This document shows, in pieces, positions 30,572 to 42,415 of a stretch of DNA of 64,000 bases. Positions within the stretch are counted from its first letter, which is position 1. Every line of letters starts with the position of its first letter. The stretch lies in contig LURN01000077.1 of NCBI GenBank assembly GCA_001628405.1, forward strand, positions 1 through 64,000. The letters run 5' to 3'. A program made the translations under genes and the position numbers. This DNA is from Candidatus Thioglobus sp. REDSEA-S12_B1 (GTDB lineage Bacteria > Pseudomonadota > Gammaproteobacteria > PS1 > Pseudothioglobaceae). The notes under the pieces were generated by a model. That model saw nothing but the letters and a program-made list of their open reading frames with translations. It ran no database searches and was not told the origin of the DNA.

Positions 30572-33091
30572 ATGTTAAAAAAAACCCTCCTAAGAAGCCT
30601 CAATATTTTAAAGATTAGTACTTGGGTTACCGCATTGATTGCCTTAGCATTATTAGCAGTCGTGGCTTTCTTTATTTTATTTCCACAAACCATCAAAGGT
30701 CAGATTGAAAATCGCCTCTCCCAGGTCAGTGGGCTGGATATTAGTATTGAAAAAATATCTTTAGAGTTTCAAGAGAATGAACTATTGCTTGCTGTCAAAG
30801 AGCTCCAAGTTAGTGCAGAAGGCCTAAAGCCCATTGCAAAAATAGATGTGCTCAGGTGGAATGTCAATCTTAGGGCACTCTATGAGGGCATTGAAATACC
30901 AGGGCATCTCGATATCAATGAGTTATCAATTGACACCTCTTATATCGATGAGTATGTTGGAATTATTAATACGGATGGAGTATTGTCTAACATCGGTATT
31001 TCAGGATTGCTTGCACTTAAATCACTCTCAATCAACCGAACCAAGCTGATTGGGGAGCAGTCATTAGATCTTGCCCCAATGGACCTCAAAAGAAATGAAC
31101 AGAAAATCAGTTTATCTATGAGAGATGAGTCAATCTTTAGCAGCTCTCAAGTTCCTAAGCTGAGTAATGCTGTAAGGATTAATACCAGTATTGATGTCGC
31201 TAAAGCACGAGAGGATCGAGAAGCCGTAATACCCTTTACAATAAACAATGAGGACTTTAATCTTTCAGCGCAGGTCAAAATTTTCAATGAACAAGATCAG
31301 GTATATCTTGACTTTGAAAGTTATATAGATCAAATTGAAGTCTCTAAGATTAGTCAAAATATTCCTGATTCTCTGGCTGATTCAAAGGGTGCAAGGTGGA
31401 TAGAAACGGTTTTAACTGATGGCCTGCTAACGGACATTATGCTTACAACTCGCTTCAACATGTCTGGTGAGATAGAGGCGCCGAATACTAAATTTTCTGC
31501 GAACCTGAGCGATGCAACAATTAGCGCAAGTGAAAAGTGGCCTTCCATTAAAAATATAAACGCCAAAGTTAATTTTTCAAATGATTACCTGAACATTGTT
31601 GGAAATCAAGCGAACGTTGAAGATATTGAATTAAGTTATCTAAGTATCACTACTAGAGATTTCAATGAGCCTGAAGCAACTCTCTCTGTGAATGCAAGAT
31701 TTAACTCACAGAGCGAAGAAGTAGAGACGTTCATTAAGAAATCTTCAGTTTCTGAAAAAATTAAATCCTATCTTGACGAGTTTGACTTAAAAGGCAGGCT
31801 TTGGGGCAATGTCAATATGGTTGCTCCACTTCAAAGAGATAATGAGCAAAAGCTGAAGCTAAGTTTTGACATGTTTGCCTCAGATAATGTATTAACTCTT
31901 TTAGATGGAAAAATTAAGGTGGATGAGTTTAATTCGCAGATTTCATTTAATGACGGGTTAATTAAAACAAAAGGCAAAGGCTTAATTGGTAAAGAGCTTT
32001 TTCAAATTTCATTAAACCCAAAAGATTGGATTAATGAGCAAAAAACAGGCGCAAGAGTTAAGCTCAGTCATTTAGAAACCGCAACCGATGTTTATATTAG
32101 AAGAAATGTGAACGAGGAATGGGATAGTGTGGTCAGCTCTGAAAGTTTGGATGCTAAGATTTCAGTATCCACTGATGATAAAGGTAAATTACTTGTTGCC
32201 GTTAGCGACTTGAATGTTTCAAGTGCAGACAGTATTGAAAACTGGAAGCTATCTCCCAAATTTTTTCCGAGTTTGCATTTGAGCGCAAAAAATTCTAAGG
32301 TGAATGATAAAGAAATACCAAATTTTGAAGCTGACCTCGTAAACCATGAATACGTTATGGAAATAAAAAATTTAGTTTTTGAAAATATTGGCCTTAGTGA
32401 TGAAGACCTGGTTTTTAATGGAAGTTGGCTCAATGGTAAAACCGCCCTTAGAGCCAAGGCATCAAATGACAACTTATCGACTTTCTTAGATAAGTTTGGA
32501 GTTGACGAGCCAGTTATTGGTGGCAGCTTTAATGTCGACTTAAGGCTCTACTGTGATTGCCAACCATGGGAAGTTTCTCTAGAAAAAATAACTGGATATA
32601 TGCAAGCTGATGTTGCAGAAGGGGTCTTTACTAATCAAGACCCTAATCTCTTCAAACTTCTCTCTTATATTAACTTAGAGTCAATCGCAAATAGGCTCAG
32701 ACTTTCGAGGGACGAGCTCAGAGAGCAGGGTTATGTCTACGATCAAATCAATGCCAAATTATTGTTTAATCAAGGGGTTGCAAAGGTAGACTACTTTTTA
32801 GTTGAGAGCGAAGAGAGTGATATCGAATTGACTGGAAGTGTTGATGTAATAAAAAGAGATTATAATTTAGCGGCGAATGTACAACCGGCACTAGCAGATA
32901 CCATACCTTTGGCCACTTACTTAGCAGGTGGAGGTCTTGCAGGACTTGGAGTTTGGGCAGCTGACAAGATGCTTTTTGGGGGCGAGGTAATTAGTGGGCT
33001 TTTGGATAACGCAATTGAAGTCACCTTTATTATTTCTGGACCATGGTCCGAGCCAGTTATTGAACAATTAGATGGAGTTAAAGTTTTATGA
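30572..33091 (+). CDS. yhdP: YhdP-family (AsmA-like, DUF3971) envelope lipid-transport protein
   Basis: Inner-membrane-anchored, mostly periplasmic bridge protein of the AsmA-like superfamily, implicated in phospholipid transfer to the outer membrane. It has one N-terminal transmembrane helix (about residues 17-37) and then long beta-rich repeats. The C-terminal AsmA_2 region is visible (LFKLLSYINLESIANRLRLS, then a DTIPLATYLAGGG segment). At 839 residues it is clearly shorter than the E. coli protein (about 1,270). The 4-base overlap with tldD matches the E. coli yhdP-tldD arrangement. Confidence 0.88.
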   Translation: MLKKTLLRSLNILKISTWVTALIALALLAVVAFFILFPQTIKGQIENRLSQVSGLDISIEKISLEFQENELLLAVKELQVSAEGLKPIAKIDVLRWNVNLRALYEGIEIPGHLDINELSIDTSYIDEYVGIINTDGVLSNIGISGLLALKSLSINRTKLIGEQSLDLAPMDLKRNEQKISLSMRDESIFSSSQVPKLSNAVRINTSIDVAKAREDREAVIPFTINNEDFNLSAQVKIFNEQDQVYLDFESYIDQIEVSKISQNIPDSLADSKGARWIETVLTDGLLTDIMLTTRFNMSGEIEAPNTKFSANLSDATISASEKWPSIKNINAKVNFSNDYLNIVGNQANVEDIELSYLSITTRDFNEPEATLSVNARFNSQSEEVETFIKKSSVSEKIKSYLDEFDLKGRLWGNVNMVAPLQRDNEQKLKLSFDMFASDNVLTLLDGKIKVDEFNSQISFNDGLIKTKGKGLIGKELFQISLNPKDWINEQKTGARVKLSHLETATDVYIRRNVNEEWDSVVSSESLDAKISVSTDDKGKLLVAVSDLNVSSADSIENWKLSPKFFPSLHLSAKNSKVNDKEIPNFEADLVNHEYVMEIKNLVFENIGLSDEDLVFNGSWLNGKTALRAKASNDNLSTFLDKFGVDEPVIGGSFNVDLRLYCDCQPWEVSLEKITGYMQADVAEGVFTNQDPNLFKLLSYINLESIANRLRLSRDELREQGYVYDQINAKLLFNQGVAKVDYFLVESEESDIELTGSVDVIKRDYNLAANVQPALADTIPLATYLAGGGLAGLGVWAADKMLFGGEVISGLLDNAIEVTFIISGPWSEPVIEQLDGVKVL

Positions 33092-34506
33092 TAAACGAGT
33101 TACTTAACGATCACAAAATCAATGAAGCGGAGGTTTTTAATTTATTGAGTTCAATGGCGGATAATGGCTCAGATTATTCAGATTTGTTTTTTCAACACTC
33201 GATCGCTGAGTCATGGGTTCTTGACGAAGGAATTGTAAAAGATGGTTCATATAATATTACTCATGGTGTTGGAGCTAGATGTGTATTAGGCGATCAAACA
33301 GGTTTTTCTTATTCGGATGACCTTAATCTAAAGGCGATCAAAGGGGCTGTAGATTTTGCAAAAGGCATCTCAAATGATAAATCAACTAAGGCGCCTGAAA
33401 TATTGAAGAGTACAAGATACCCCTCTAAGTACGCTGCAATAAGCCCTCTTGATAGTTTGTCATCTAAGCAAAAAGTTGATTTACTCAGACAGATTGATTC
33501 TATGGCAAGAAAAGAGCCTAAGGTTGTTCAAGTCAACGCGTCTCTCTCGGGTGCTTATACCGAAGTTTTAATTGCGTCGACTGATGGCGTTTATCAAGTG
33601 GATTGCAGACCTATGGTGAGAGTAAACGTCTCAGTAATCGTAGAGCATAATGGCAGAATCGAGCAGGGCTCAACCGGCGGCGGTGGGAGATATGATTATA
33701 GTTACTTTGCAAAAAACTCTTTAGCTGAAACATACACTAAAGAGGCCATTCGTTTAGCACTGGTTGCGCTTGACTCCAAAGATGCCCCTGCTGGGAAAAT
33801 GCCGGTGATTCTTGGTTCTGGATGGCCTGGAGTGCTGCTACATGAAGCTATAGGTCACGGACTAGAGGGCGATTTTAATCGCAAGGGTAGCTCAGTTTTT
33901 AGTGGCAGAATTGGTGAAAAGGTGGCGAGTGATAAGTGCACAATTGTTGACAATGGCGCAATAGAAAATCGTCGCGGTAGTTTAACGATTGATGATGAAG
34001 GAACGCCTACTCAGGAAACAACTTTAATTGAAAATGGAATTCTTAAAGGCTACATGATGGATAAAATGAACGGTCGCCTTATGAATAAGCCGAGCACCGG
34101 AAACGGTAGGCGAGAGTCCTACGCACACATTCCGATGCCGCGAATGACTAACACCTATATGCTCAACGGTGAAGACAAATTTGAAGATATGATTGCATCG
34201 GTTGACGATGGTATTTATGCCAAAAACTTTGATGGCGGGCAAGTCGATATCACATCTGGAAAGTTTGTGTTTTCAGCTAATGAGGCATACTTAGTTAAAA
34301 ATGGAAAAATCACAACCCCCATCAAGGGAGCTACCCTTATCGGTGCTGGAGATGAAGTGCTTCATCAAATCTCAATGGTTGGCGATGATCTCAAACTAGA
34401 TCCGGGTATTGGTGTTTGCGGAAAAGATGGACAAAGCGTTCCAGTCGGAGTGGGGCAGCCGAGTCTCAAAGTTGACACTTTAACCGTAGGCGGAACACAG
34501 CTATAA
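33088..34506 (+). CDS. tldD: Metalloprotease TldD
   Basis: Zinc peptidase of the TldD/TldE (PmbA) heterodimer that trims unfolded or modified peptides. It is 472 residues with the metal motif HEAIGHGLEGDF and a family-typical C-terminus (GICGKDGQSVPVGVGQPSL-like). No tldE/pmbA is in the window. Linked to yhdP by an overlap. Confidence 0.95.
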   Translation: MINELLNDHKINEAEVFNLLSSMADNGSDYSDLFFQHSIAESWVLDEGIVKDGSYNITHGVGARCVLGDQTGFSYSDDLNLKAIKGAVDFAKGISNDKSTKAPEILKSTRYPSKYAAISPLDSLSSKQKVDLLRQIDSMARKEPKVVQVNASLSGAYTEVLIASTDGVYQVDCRPMVRVNVSVIVEHNGRIEQGSTGGGGRYDYSYFAKNSLAETYTKEAIRLALVALDSKDAPAGKMPVILGSGWPGVLLHEAIGHGLEGDFNRKGSSVFSGRIGEKVASDKCTIVDNGAIENRRGSLTIDDEGTPTQETTLIENGILKGYMMDKMNGRLMNKPSTGNGRRESYAHIPMPRMTNTYMLNGEDKFEDMIASVDDGIYAKNFDGGQVDITSGKFVFSANEAYLVKNGKITTPIKGATLIGAGDEVLHQISMVGDDLKLDPGIGVCGKDGQSVPVGVGQPSLKVDTLTVGGTQL

Positions 34507-34566
34507 ATAGTTGACTTTGACTATAAATTTAGTGCTTTTTAACTAGCTGTTTTAAGATAATCTTGG

Positions 34567-34572
34567 TATAAT
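34567..34572 (+). promoter_or_regulatory. Extended -10 promoter for the nuo operon
   Basis: TGGTATAAT (34564-34572) is a TGnTATAAT extended -10 element, 28 bases before the nuoA start, in the 93-base gap after tldD. An extended -10 does not need a strong -35, which fits the degenerate upstream sequence. This is the only obvious promoter before the 14-kb nuo operon. Confidence 0.6.
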
Positions 34573-34599
34573 ACTGCGCTGTTTAGTTGAGGATAAACA

Positions 34600-34956
34600 A
34601 TGCTCGAAAATTATTTACCTATCATCGTCTTTATTTTCCTAGGAATTGCCTTTGGAGTAGGGCTTACAGTGGTTGGATACCTTCTAGGTCCGAGTGATCC
34701 AAGTGATGAGAAAAACTCACAATTTGAGTGTGGATTTCCGGCTTTCGATGACTCCCGTATGCACTTTAATATCCGCTATTACCTTGTTGCTATTTTGTTT
34801 GTCCTGTTTGACCTTGAGGTTGCCTTTTTCATCCCTTGGGCAGTTGTTCAGTCTGAGCTTGGATGGTTTGGTTTCATTTCAATGTCTATATTTTTGCTAC
34901 TTCTTGTAGTCGGTTTCATATTTGAGTGGAAAAAAGGGGCTTTAGAGTGGGAATAA
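34600..34956 (+). CDS. nuoA: NADH-quinone oxidoreductase subunit A
   Basis: Membrane subunit of complex I, 118 residues, three transmembrane helices. Motifs: QFECGFPAFDDSRMHFNIRYYL (shared by the family; conserved Cys of the quinone loop) and FDLEVAFFIPWA. First gene of a complete-order nuoA-N operon. Confidence 0.96.
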   Translation: MLENYLPIIVFIFLGIAFGVGLTVVGYLLGPSDPSDEKNSQFECGFPAFDDSRMHFNIRYYLVAILFVLFDLEVAFFIPWAVVQSELGWFGFISMSIFLLLLVVGFIFEWKKGALEWE

Positions 34957-34968
34957 TAAGGAGTCACT

Positions 34969-35448
34969 ATGGCTATTGAAGGCTTAATGAAAGAAGGCTT
35001 TGTTACAACCTCGTTGGATAAAGTCATTAATTGGGCAAGAACAGGTTCTCTTTGGCCAATGACATTTGGTCTAGCTTGCTGCGCAGTTGAAATGATGGAA
35101 GCAGGTTCATCCAGATACGACCTTGACCGTTTTGGAATAGTTTTTAGGCCGACTCCACGCCAATCAGATTTAATGATTGTCGCTGGAACACTAACAAACA
35201 AAATGGCTCCAGCCCTTCGAAAGGTTTATGATCAGATGCCGGAGCCAAAATATGTTTTGTCCATGGGTTCATGCGCAAATGGTGGTGGCTATTATCACTA
35301 TTCATATGCAGTAGTCAGAGGCTGTGATCGAATTGTTCCTGTTGACGTCTATGTCCCAGGCTGCCCTCCAACTGCTGAGGCCTTGCTCTATGGAATTCTT
35401 CAATTACAGGACAAGATTCGAAGAACAAACACGATAGCTCGAACCTAG
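34969..35448 (+). CDS. nuoB: NADH-quinone oxidoreductase subunit B
   Basis: Carries the terminal [4Fe-4S] cluster N2 that reduces quinone; 159 residues. Ligand cysteines are in [19 protein letters not shown] and [10 protein letters not shown]. Confidence 0.97.
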   Translation: MAIEGLMKEGFVTTSLDKVINWARTGSLWPMTFGLACCAVEMMEAGSSRYDLDRFGIVFRPTPRQSDLMIVAGTLTNKMAPALRKVYDQMPEPKYVLSMGSCANGGGYYHYSYAVVRGCDRIVPVDVYVPGCPPTAEALLYGILQLQDKIRRTNTIART

Positions 35449-35451
35449 GTT

Positions 35452-36066
35452 ATGAAAGAATTAAAACAAAAATTATCCAAAGCGTTTGGTAAAAAAAATG
35501 TGAGTGAGTCTTTTAATGAACTCACACTCAATATCAAGAGTGAAGATGTTTTGGAGGTTTGTCAAAAGCTTAAAGATGAATTTCAATTCGAGATATTGAT
35601 GGATCTATGTGGCATCGATTATTTAACCTATGGAGAGTCCGACTGGAATGGAAATGCCAGCTCATCAGGATTTGGAAGGGCGCGTCAGGCACAAAAGTCA
35701 ACTAACCAAAAAGATCAGCGTTTTGGTGTTGTTTACCACCTGCTATCTGTTTCAAATAACCAAAGGCTCAGAGTAAAAGCACTTCTCTCTTCTGAGAACT
35801 TAATGATTCAATCTGTTACCAAGATTTGGAATTGTGCCGACTGGTTTGAAAGAGAGGCTTTTGATTTATTTGGAATTTTGTTTGAAAACCATAATGACCT
35901 GAGAAGAATATTGACTGATTATGGCTTTGTTGGACACCCACTTAGAAAAGATTTCCCATTGATCGGTGAAGTTGAGATGCGTTATGACGAAGAATTAGGA
36001 AGAGTTGTTTATGAGCCAGTCAGTATTGAGCCTAATGTCAATGTACCAAGGGTAATAAGGAAGTAA
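35452..36066 (+). CDS. nuoC: NADH-quinone oxidoreductase subunit C
   Basis: Peripheral-arm 30-kDa subunit, 204 residues, with the family segment [12 protein letters not shown]-like ([19 protein letters not shown]) and [20 protein letters not shown]. It is separate from nuoD (2-base gap), unlike the fused nuoCD of E. coli. Confidence 0.95.
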   Translation: MKELKQKLSKAFGKKNVSESFNELTLNIKSEDVLEVCQKLKDEFQFEILMDLCGIDYLTYGESDWNGNASSSGFGRARQAQKSTNQKDQRFGVVYHLLSVSNNQRLRVKALLSSENLMIQSVTKIWNCADWFEREAFDLFGILFENHNDLRRILTDYGFVGHPLRKDFPLIGEVEMRYDEELGRVVYEPVSIEPNVNVPRVIRK

Positions 36067-36068
36067 GT

Positions 36069-37322
36069 ATGTCTGAGATGAAGAACTACACCCTCAACTT
36101 TGGTCCACAGCATCCTGCGGCTCATGGAGTTTTAAGACTTATTCTAGAGTTAGATGGTGAGGTTGTTGAGAGAGCAGATCCGCATATAGGGCTGTTGCAT
36201 AGAGGAACAGAAAAATTAGCTGAGTCCAAGCCATACAATCAATCAATTGGATATATGGATCGTCTTGATTATGTTTCTATGATGTGTAATGAGCATGCAT
36301 ATGTAATGGGTATCGAAAAGATGCTTGGAATAAAGGTGCCTGAGCGTGCTGAATATATCAGAGTGATGTTTGATGAGATAACTCGAATCATGAATCATTT
36401 GATGTGGGTTGGAACGCACGGCTTAGATGTTGGTGCAATGAGTGTGTTTTTATATGCTTTCCGCGAGCGTGAAGCGCTGATTGATTGCTATGAGGCTGTC
36501 AGTGGATCAAGAATGCATGCGACCTATTATAGGCCAGGCGGAGTCTACAGAGACTTACCTGACAAGATGCCACAGTATCTTGACTCAAAACTAAGGTCTA
36601 AAGAAAAACTTGAGAAAATTAATGAGAATCGACAAGGGTCACTTCTTGATTTTATTGAAGATTTTGCAAAGAATTTTCCAAAAAGTATTCAGCAATATTC
36701 TGATCTACTAACGGATAACAGAATTTGGAAACAAAGACTCGTTAATATTGCAATTGTATCGCCAGAGAGAGCTATGCAGCTTGGTTTTACTGGGGCCATG
36801 TTAAGAGGATCAGGGGTAGAATGGGATATTCGTAAAAATGAACCCTACTCAGTCTATGACCAACTAGATTTTGAAGTTCCTGTTGGAGTGACAGGTGATT
36901 GTTATGATCGTTATTTGGTTCGTATGGAAGAAATGCGCCAATCAACTCGCATAATTAATCAATGTGTTGCATGGCTTAAAGCAAATCCAGGTCCTGTCAT
37001 GTCAGATGATCATAAGGTAACACCTCCTAATCGCGAAGATATGAAGGGTGATATGGAGTCACTCATTCACCACTTTAAACTATTCACAGAGGGTTATTGT
37101 TTACCTGAGGGCGAAACATACACAGCAGTAGAGGCGCCTAAGGGAGAGTTTGGTGTTTATCTTGTTTCAGATGGAGCGAATAAGCCTTATCGTGTAAAGA
37201 TTAGGGCGCCTGGATTCGCTCATCTTGCGGCAATGGATGAAATGGCTAAGGGGCATATGTTATCTGATGTGGTCACCATTATTGGTTCACAAGATATCGT
37301 TTTTGGTGAGGTTGATAGATGA
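36069..37322 (+). CDS. nuoD: NADH-quinone oxidoreductase subunit D
   Basis: 49-kDa quinone-site subunit, 417 residues. Opening [14 protein letters not shown] and [14 protein letters not shown] contain the His and Tyr-loop region for quinone; the C-terminus [11 protein letters not shown] is typical. Ends with an ATGA overlap into nuoE. Confidence 0.97.
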   Translation: MSEMKNYTLNFGPQHPAAHGVLRLILELDGEVVERADPHIGLLHRGTEKLAESKPYNQSIGYMDRLDYVSMMCNEHAYVMGIEKMLGIKVPERAEYIRVMFDEITRIMNHLMWVGTHGLDVGAMSVFLYAFREREALIDCYEAVSGSRMHATYYRPGGVYRDLPDKMPQYLDSKLRSKEKLEKINENRQGSLLDFIEDFAKNFPKSIQQYSDLLTDNRIWKQRLVNIAIVSPERAMQLGFTGAMLRGSGVEWDIRKNEPYSVYDQLDFEVPVGVTGDCYDRYLVRMEEMRQSTRIINQCVAWLKANPGPVMSDDHKVTPPNREDMKGDMESLIHHFKLFTEGYCLPEGETYTAVEAPKGEFGVYLVSDGANKPYRVKIRAPGFAHLAAMDEMAKGHMLSDVVTIIGSQDIVFGEVDR

Positions 37323-37792
37323 TTTCAAATGAAGCAAAAAAAGAAATTGACTTCTGGGTTTCAAAATATCCTGAAGGGCGAGAAAGTTCGGCAGTAATGC
37401 AGGCCTTAACTATAGTTCAAAAAGAAAATGGTGGAAGCTTGAATTCAGAACTAATTAACGACGTTGCTGAATATCTAGAGATGCCTGCAATCAGCGTTCA
37501 AGAGGTTGCAACATTCTATGAAAATTACAATCATAAGCCAGTTGGCAAGCACGTGTTGCGTTTCTGTCACAATATCTCTTGCATGCTGAATGGCTCAGAT
37601 GAATTGATCTCTTATTTGGAAGATAAGCTTGGAGTAAAAACTGGCGAAGTCAGTAAAGATGGCTTAGTTAGCGTGAAAAAGGTTGAATGTTTAGGGGCTT
37701 GTGTAGGTGGACCAATGTGTCAAATTGGCGACCAATATCACGAGCATTTAACTAAGGATAAATTAGACAACATTTTGGAAAATTTAACATGA
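37319..37792 (+). CDS. nuoE: NADH-quinone oxidoreductase subunit E
   Basis: 24-kDa subunit with a thioredoxin-like [2Fe-2S] domain (cluster N1a), 157 residues. Ligands are in CHNISCML and [11 protein letters not shown]. Overlaps nuoD and nuoF by four bases each. Confidence 0.96.
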   Translation: MISNEAKKEIDFWVSKYPEGRESSAVMQALTIVQKENGGSLNSELINDVAEYLEMPAISVQEVATFYENYNHKPVGKHVLRFCHNISCMLNGSDELISYLEDKLGVKTGEVSKDGLVSVKKVECLGACVGGPMCQIGDQYHEHLTKDKLDNILENLT

Positions 37793-39090
37793 ATGAAGTT
37801 TGTTTTAAAAACTTAGATAAAGAAAACCCGGCAAGTATTGCAACGTATGAGGCAAATGGCGGCTATAAAGTTTGGCGAAAAATTCTTAATGGTGGTTTTA
37901 CGCCTGACGAAATCATACAAGAATTGAAGACCTCAGGTTTAAGAGGTCGAGGCGGCGCTGGTTTCCCCACTGGACTCAAGTGGAGTTTTATGCCACGAAA
38001 TCAAGAAGGACAGAAATACGTCGTTTGTAATTCTGATGAGGGTGAGCCTGGAACATGTCATGATCGTGATATTCTCAGATACAACCCACACTCAGTTATT
38101 GAAGGAATGGCGATCGCTGGATTTGTGATGAATGCAACGGTTGGATATAACTATATCCGTGGTGAATTCATGGAGCCTTACTATCGCTTTGAAGAAGCAC
38201 TTAAGGATGCCTATGAGGCTGGATTGTTAGGAAAAAATCTTCTAGGTAGTGACGTTTCTTTTGACTTATACACTCATCTCGGAGCTGGCGCTTATATTTG
38301 TGGTGAAGAGACCGCGCTCCTTGAGTCACTTGAGGGTAAAAAAGGTCAACCAAGATTTAAGCCCCCTTTTCCAGCCAATGTAGGTTTATTTGGAAAGCCA
38401 ACAACAATTAATAACACCGAAACCTTTGCCTCTGTCCCAGAAATCCTCTCAAGAGGTGGTCAATGGTTTGCTGATCTAGGTGTTGAGAATTCTGGTGGTA
38501 CTAAGTGTTTTTCAGTAACAGGAAGTGTTAAAAACCCTGCAAACTTTGAAGTTCCTATGGGCACACCTTTCTCCAAGTTGCTCGAGCTAGCTGGAGGTTT
38601 GAAAGAGGGGCGAAAGCTAAAAGCAGTGATTCCTGGAGGTTCGTCAACGCCGGTTCTTCCAGCTGAGACAGCCATGAATATGACCATGGATTACGACAGT
38701 ATTGCCAATGCAGGATCAATGCTCGGAGCTGGCTCAGTTATCGTGATGGATGACACAACTTGCATGGTTAAGACACTCACTCGTCTAGCCCACTTTTATT
38801 ACGATGAGTCTTGCGGTCAGTGCACACCTTGCAGAGAGGGGACTGGATGGCTTTACAGAATGCTACAAAGAATTCTTGACGGAAACGGAAAAGAAGAGGA
38901 CCTAGATTTACTTCTCTCGGTTGGAGAAAAAATTATGGGAAACACAATCTGCGCTCTTGGAGATGCAGCAGCTACTCCGGTTGAGAGTTTCATCAAGCAC
39001 TTTAGAGATGAGTTTGAATACTATATTCAGAATGGAAGGAGTATGGTTGAAGAGGAACATAACTTAGTTGAGGAAGAGGCAAGTGTCTGA
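37789..39090 (+). CDS. nuoF: NADH-quinone oxidoreductase subunit F
   Basis: NADH- and FMN-binding 51-kDa subunit, 433 residues. NADH loop [16 protein letters not shown] site [10 protein letters not shown], and [4Fe-4S] N3 ligands in [12 protein letters not shown] plus a distal Cys ([10 protein letters not shown]). Confidence 0.97.
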   Translation: MNEVCFKNLDKENPASIATYEANGGYKVWRKILNGGFTPDEIIQELKTSGLRGRGGAGFPTGLKWSFMPRNQEGQKYVVCNSDEGEPGTCHDRDILRYNPHSVIEGMAIAGFVMNATVGYNYIRGEFMEPYYRFEEALKDAYEAGLLGKNLLGSDVSFDLYTHLGAGAYICGEETALLESLEGKKGQPRFKPPFPANVGLFGKPTTINNTETFASVPEILSRGGQWFADLGVENSGGTKCFSVTGSVKNPANFEVPMGTPFSKLLELAGGLKEGRKLKAVIPGGSSTPVLPAETAMNMTMDYDSIANAGSMLGAGSVIVMDDTTCMVKTLTRLAHFYYDESCGQCTPCREGTGWLYRMLQRILDGNGKEEDLDLLLSVGEKIMGNTICALGDAAATPVESFIKHFRDEFEYYIQNGRSMVEEEHNLVEEEASV

Positions 39091-41323
39091 TATTGAAATT
39101 GAAATTGATGGTCAACTTGTCAGAGCAAATCAAGGCGATTCTATCATCAATATTGCTGATAGAGAAGGTATAGAGGTCCCTCGTTTTTGCTACCACAAAA
39201 AGCTATCCGTTGCTGCAAACTGCAGAATGTGCTTGGTTGATGTTGAAGGCGTTCCAAAAGCGCAGCCCGCATGCTCGACACCTGCAGCCAATGGAATGAA
39301 AATCCATACAAAAAATGATAAAGCAAAGTTTGCCCAAAAAGCAGTCATGGAATTCTTGCTTATCAACCACCCATTGGATTGTCCAATTTGTGATCAAGGA
39401 GGAGAATGCGAACTCCAAGATGTTGCAATGGAGTATGGTTCAGACGTTTCAAAATTCAATGAAGGAAAAAGAATAGTTCCCGACAAGGGTATTGGTGCAC
39501 TCATCCAAACCGATATGACTCGATGTATTCACTGTACAAGGTGCGTTAGATTTGGCGCTGAAGTTGCAGGAATTGTTGAGATGGGAGGAACCGGAAGAGG
39601 CGAAGGCGTGAAAATTGAGCCTTTCTTAACCGAAGGGATTCAATCAGAGTTATCAGGAAATATGATTGATGTCTGTCCAGTTGGCGCTCTAACCTCGAAG
39701 CCATTTAGGTATGAGGCCAGAACTTGGCAAATGAATGCGGTCCAGAGCGTTGCTCGTCATGACTTGGTTGGGTCAAACATCTATACTCAGAGCTACAGGG
39801 GTAAAGTTAAGAGAGTGGTTGCTAGAGACAATGACTCTATCAATGAAACGTGGATTTCTGACAGGGATCGTTTTTCATATGAGGGCTTAAACCACGAAAG
39901 TCGCGCGCTCAAACCCAAAGTTAAGATTGATGGCCTGTGGCAAGAAACGGATTGGCAGGAAGCTCTTAAATTCGCAATAGATGGAATTAAAAATAATGCA
40001 AATAGTTCTGAACAGTTCGGCGTTTTATCATCAAAGTACGCCTCATTAGAAGAGTTCTACTTATTGCAAAAATTAGCCCGCAACTTTGGTACAGAAAATA
40101 TTGACTTCAGGCTAGATCAAGCACAATTAAGTAATGCGAGCTCGTTAGAATCAACAATAACTTTGTCAGAAATTGAATCCATTGATCACGCTTTAATTGT
40201 GGGCTCTTATACTCGATTAGAGCAGCCCATGATTAACCATAGAATCAGGAAAGCAACGCTTAATGGAGCCTCGGTTAATACAATCAATAGTAAGAAGTTT
40301 GATTTTAATTATAAAACTGGGCTCGATGTTTTGACTTCACCTCAAAAGTTAAGGGCAACACTTCAATCTGTTCTCAAGGCAATTCATAATAAGACGAATA
40401 AAGATGCTCCTAGTTTCTTGTCTCAGGTCAGTCCCGAAGATATTCACAATAAAATAGCAGATGATTTAATAGAATCGAAAAATGGAGTTATTGTATTGGG
40501 CGAGCATCTAAACAGTAACTTAGACTCTATTGCAATTACAAGTCTTATTGAGCAAATTGCATCAGCCGCTGATTTAAAAATTGCAAACATAACTTTGTCA
40601 GGCAACTCTCTTTCAGCTGAAAAGGTAGGGTTTATGCCTGATGAAAAAGGAATGAGTGCTGCGTCTATGTTTAACGAGAGCACTAAGGCTTTCCTACTCA
40701 TGGATGTCGACTTAGAGTATGACTTTTTCGACTCAAAGTCAGCACAAGATTGCTTTAATCAAGAAGATGTGTTTGTTGTTGCGCTCAGCAGTTTTGAGAA
40801 TCAGTCATTGTTGAATGGCGCAGATGTTATTCTGCCTATGGCCTCATACTATGAAACTTCCGGTACTCACATTAATTTCGATGGCCAGGCGCAATCATTT
40901 AGTGCGTCAGTTAAAAGTCCAGGTGACTCAAAGCCAGGATGGAAGATTATTAAGGTGATGGCTGATTTATTTGAACTAGAGGGTTTTGATTATATTGATT
41001 CTACTCAGGTCAAAGAGCAAGCTCTTCAGTTATCAAGAAATAAATCAAGTTTTAAGGATGTAGATTTTGAGAATTTTGATGATTCTCAAATCACAACTCA
41101 CTGGCAATACACTCCATATGTAACTGACAGCGTCACTCGAAGAGCTTCAGCACTTCAAAAAACCAACATTGGAATGATTGACAGCGCATTTGTATCTGAA
41201 GCTACTGCAAAGAAGCTTGGTATTGGCAATGATGATCTGTACTTAGGCGTTCCAGTTTCCATTGTAGACTCGGTCGCTGAGGATTATGTTTTTGTTCATA
41301 CGAATCAGGCTAGAAAGGCATAG
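39083..41323 (+). CDS. nuoG: NADH-quinone oxidoreductase subunit G
   Basis: 75-kDa subunit with several clusters, 746 residues. I choose the GTG at 39083, which overlaps the nuoF stop and has an AGGAAGAGG ribosome site 4 bases upstream; an in-frame TTG at 39068 is less likely. N-terminal [2Fe-2S] ligands in CYHKKL and NCRMCLVD, the [14 protein letters not shown] [4Fe-4S] segment, and [10 protein letters not shown]. The C-terminal molybdopterin-oxidoreductase-like domain is divergent. Confidence 0.95.
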   Translation: MSDIEIEIDGQLVRANQGDSIINIADREGIEVPRFCYHKKLSVAANCRMCLVDVEGVPKAQPACSTPAANGMKIHTKNDKAKFAQKAVMEFLLINHPLDCPICDQGGECELQDVAMEYGSDVSKFNEGKRIVPDKGIGALIQTDMTRCIHCTRCVRFGAEVAGIVEMGGTGRGEGVKIEPFLTEGIQSELSGNMIDVCPVGALTSKPFRYEARTWQMNAVQSVARHDLVGSNIYTQSYRGKVKRVVARDNDSINETWISDRDRFSYEGLNHESRALKPKVKIDGLWQETDWQEALKFAIDGIKNNANSSEQFGVLSSKYASLEEFYLLQKLARNFGTENIDFRLDQAQLSNASSLESTITLSEIESIDHALIVGSYTRLEQPMINHRIRKATLNGASVNTINSKKFDFNYKTGLDVLTSPQKLRATLQSVLKAIHNKTNKDAPSFLSQVSPEDIHNKIADDLIESKNGVIVLGEHLNSNLDSIAITSLIEQIASAADLKIANITLSGNSLSAEKVGFMPDEKGMSAASMFNESTKAFLLMDVDLEYDFFDSKSAQDCFNQEDVFVVALSSFENQSLLNGADVILPMASYYETSGTHINFDGQAQSFSASVKSPGDSKPGWKIIKVMADLFELEGFDYIDSTQVKEQALQLSRNKSSFKDVDFENFDDSQITTHWQYTPYVTDSVTRRASALQKTNIGMIDSAFVSEATAKKLGIGNDDLYLGVPVSIVDSVAEDYVFVHTNQARKA

Positions 41324-41335
41324 GGGGTAGCGAGT

Positions 41336-42403
41336 ATGTGGCAATCATTTGTAGACCTTACCCACCAGTTGATACCTTGGTTCGATGGCGGTCTGGCCGA
41401 TATCTTAATTATTGTCATTAAAGGTTTGGCTCTTATTTTCCCTCTCATTATTATGATGGCTTATATGACCTATGCAGAGAGAAAAGTAATCGGCTTCATG
41501 CAGCTTAGGATTGGGCCAAATCGTGTAGGTCCTTTTGGCCTACTGCAGCCTTTTGCCGACGTCTTTAAAATGCTATTTAAAGAAGTCATTTTTCCATCAA
41601 AATCAAACATCTACCTCTTTTTACTCGCCCCTGTTTTAGCTTTTGTGCCTGCAGTTGCAGTATGGGCAGTAGTGCCACTAGGTGAGGATTTCTATATAGC
41701 CAATATTGATGTGAGCCTTCTCTATGTTATGGCGATAGGATCTGTCGGTGTCTATGGTATTGTTTTGGCTGGATGGGCTTCAAACTCTAAGTACCCACTT
41801 CTTGGAGCGCTCAGAAGTACAGCTCTCCTCATCTCATATGAGCTGGTCATTGGCTTCGTGCTTGTCACAGTGGTCATGGTTGCGAGCTCAGTCAATCTTA
41901 ATACGGTTGTTGAAAGCCAGTCTGGAGGAATTTTGAATTGGTACTGGATTCCATTATTCCCCATGATGGTGGTTTTTTGGATTGGTGCTCTGGTTGAAAC
42001 CAATAGAGCCCCTTTCGATGTTGTTGAAGGTGAGTCTGAGATTGTGGGTGGAACTCATGTAGAGTACTCAGGCATGCCATTTGCGCTATTTTTTATGGCT
42101 GAATACTTCAACATGATTTTCATGGCATTGCTGGCTGTTCTTATGTTTTTTGGAGGATGGCATTCTCCATTTGATGGCATTCCTGTTCTTGAAGGTTTAT
42201 TTGCATTTGTCCCTGATTTGATTTGGGTGCTGGTGAAGATGAGTTTCTTCCTGTTTTTGTATTTTTGGATACGCGCCTCCTTCCCAAGATTCAGATACGA
42301 CCAGATTATGAGGCTTTGCTGGAAAGTTTTCTTGCCACTGACAATTGTTTGGATATTCGTTGTTGCTTTGATGACACAATTAGGACTCGGGCCTTGGTTT
42401 TAA
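41336..42403 (+). CDS. nuoH: NADH-quinone oxidoreductase subunit H
   Basis: Membrane heel subunit that shapes the quinone tunnel, 355 residues, about eight helices. Motifs: MAYMTYAERKVIGFMQLRIG, NRVGPFGLLQPFADVFKM and ETNRAPFDVVEGESEIVGG. Confidence 0.97.
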   Translation: MWQSFVDLTHQLIPWFDGGLADILIIVIKGLALIFPLIIMMAYMTYAERKVIGFMQLRIGPNRVGPFGLLQPFADVFKMLFKEVIFPSKSNIYLFLLAPVLAFVPAVAVWAVVPLGEDFYIANIDVSLLYVMAIGSVGVYGIVLAGWASNSKYPLLGALRSTALLISYELVIGFVLVTVVMVASSVNLNTVVESQSGGILNWYWIPLFPMMVVFWIGALVETNRAPFDVVEGESEIVGGTHVEYSGMPFALFFMAEYFNMIFMALLAVLMFFGGWHSPFDGIPVLEGLFAFVPDLIWVLVKMSFFLFLYFWIRASFPRFRYDQIMRLCWKVFLPLTIVWIFVVALMTQLGLGPWF

Positions 42404-42415
42404 GGAGATAGAGAT

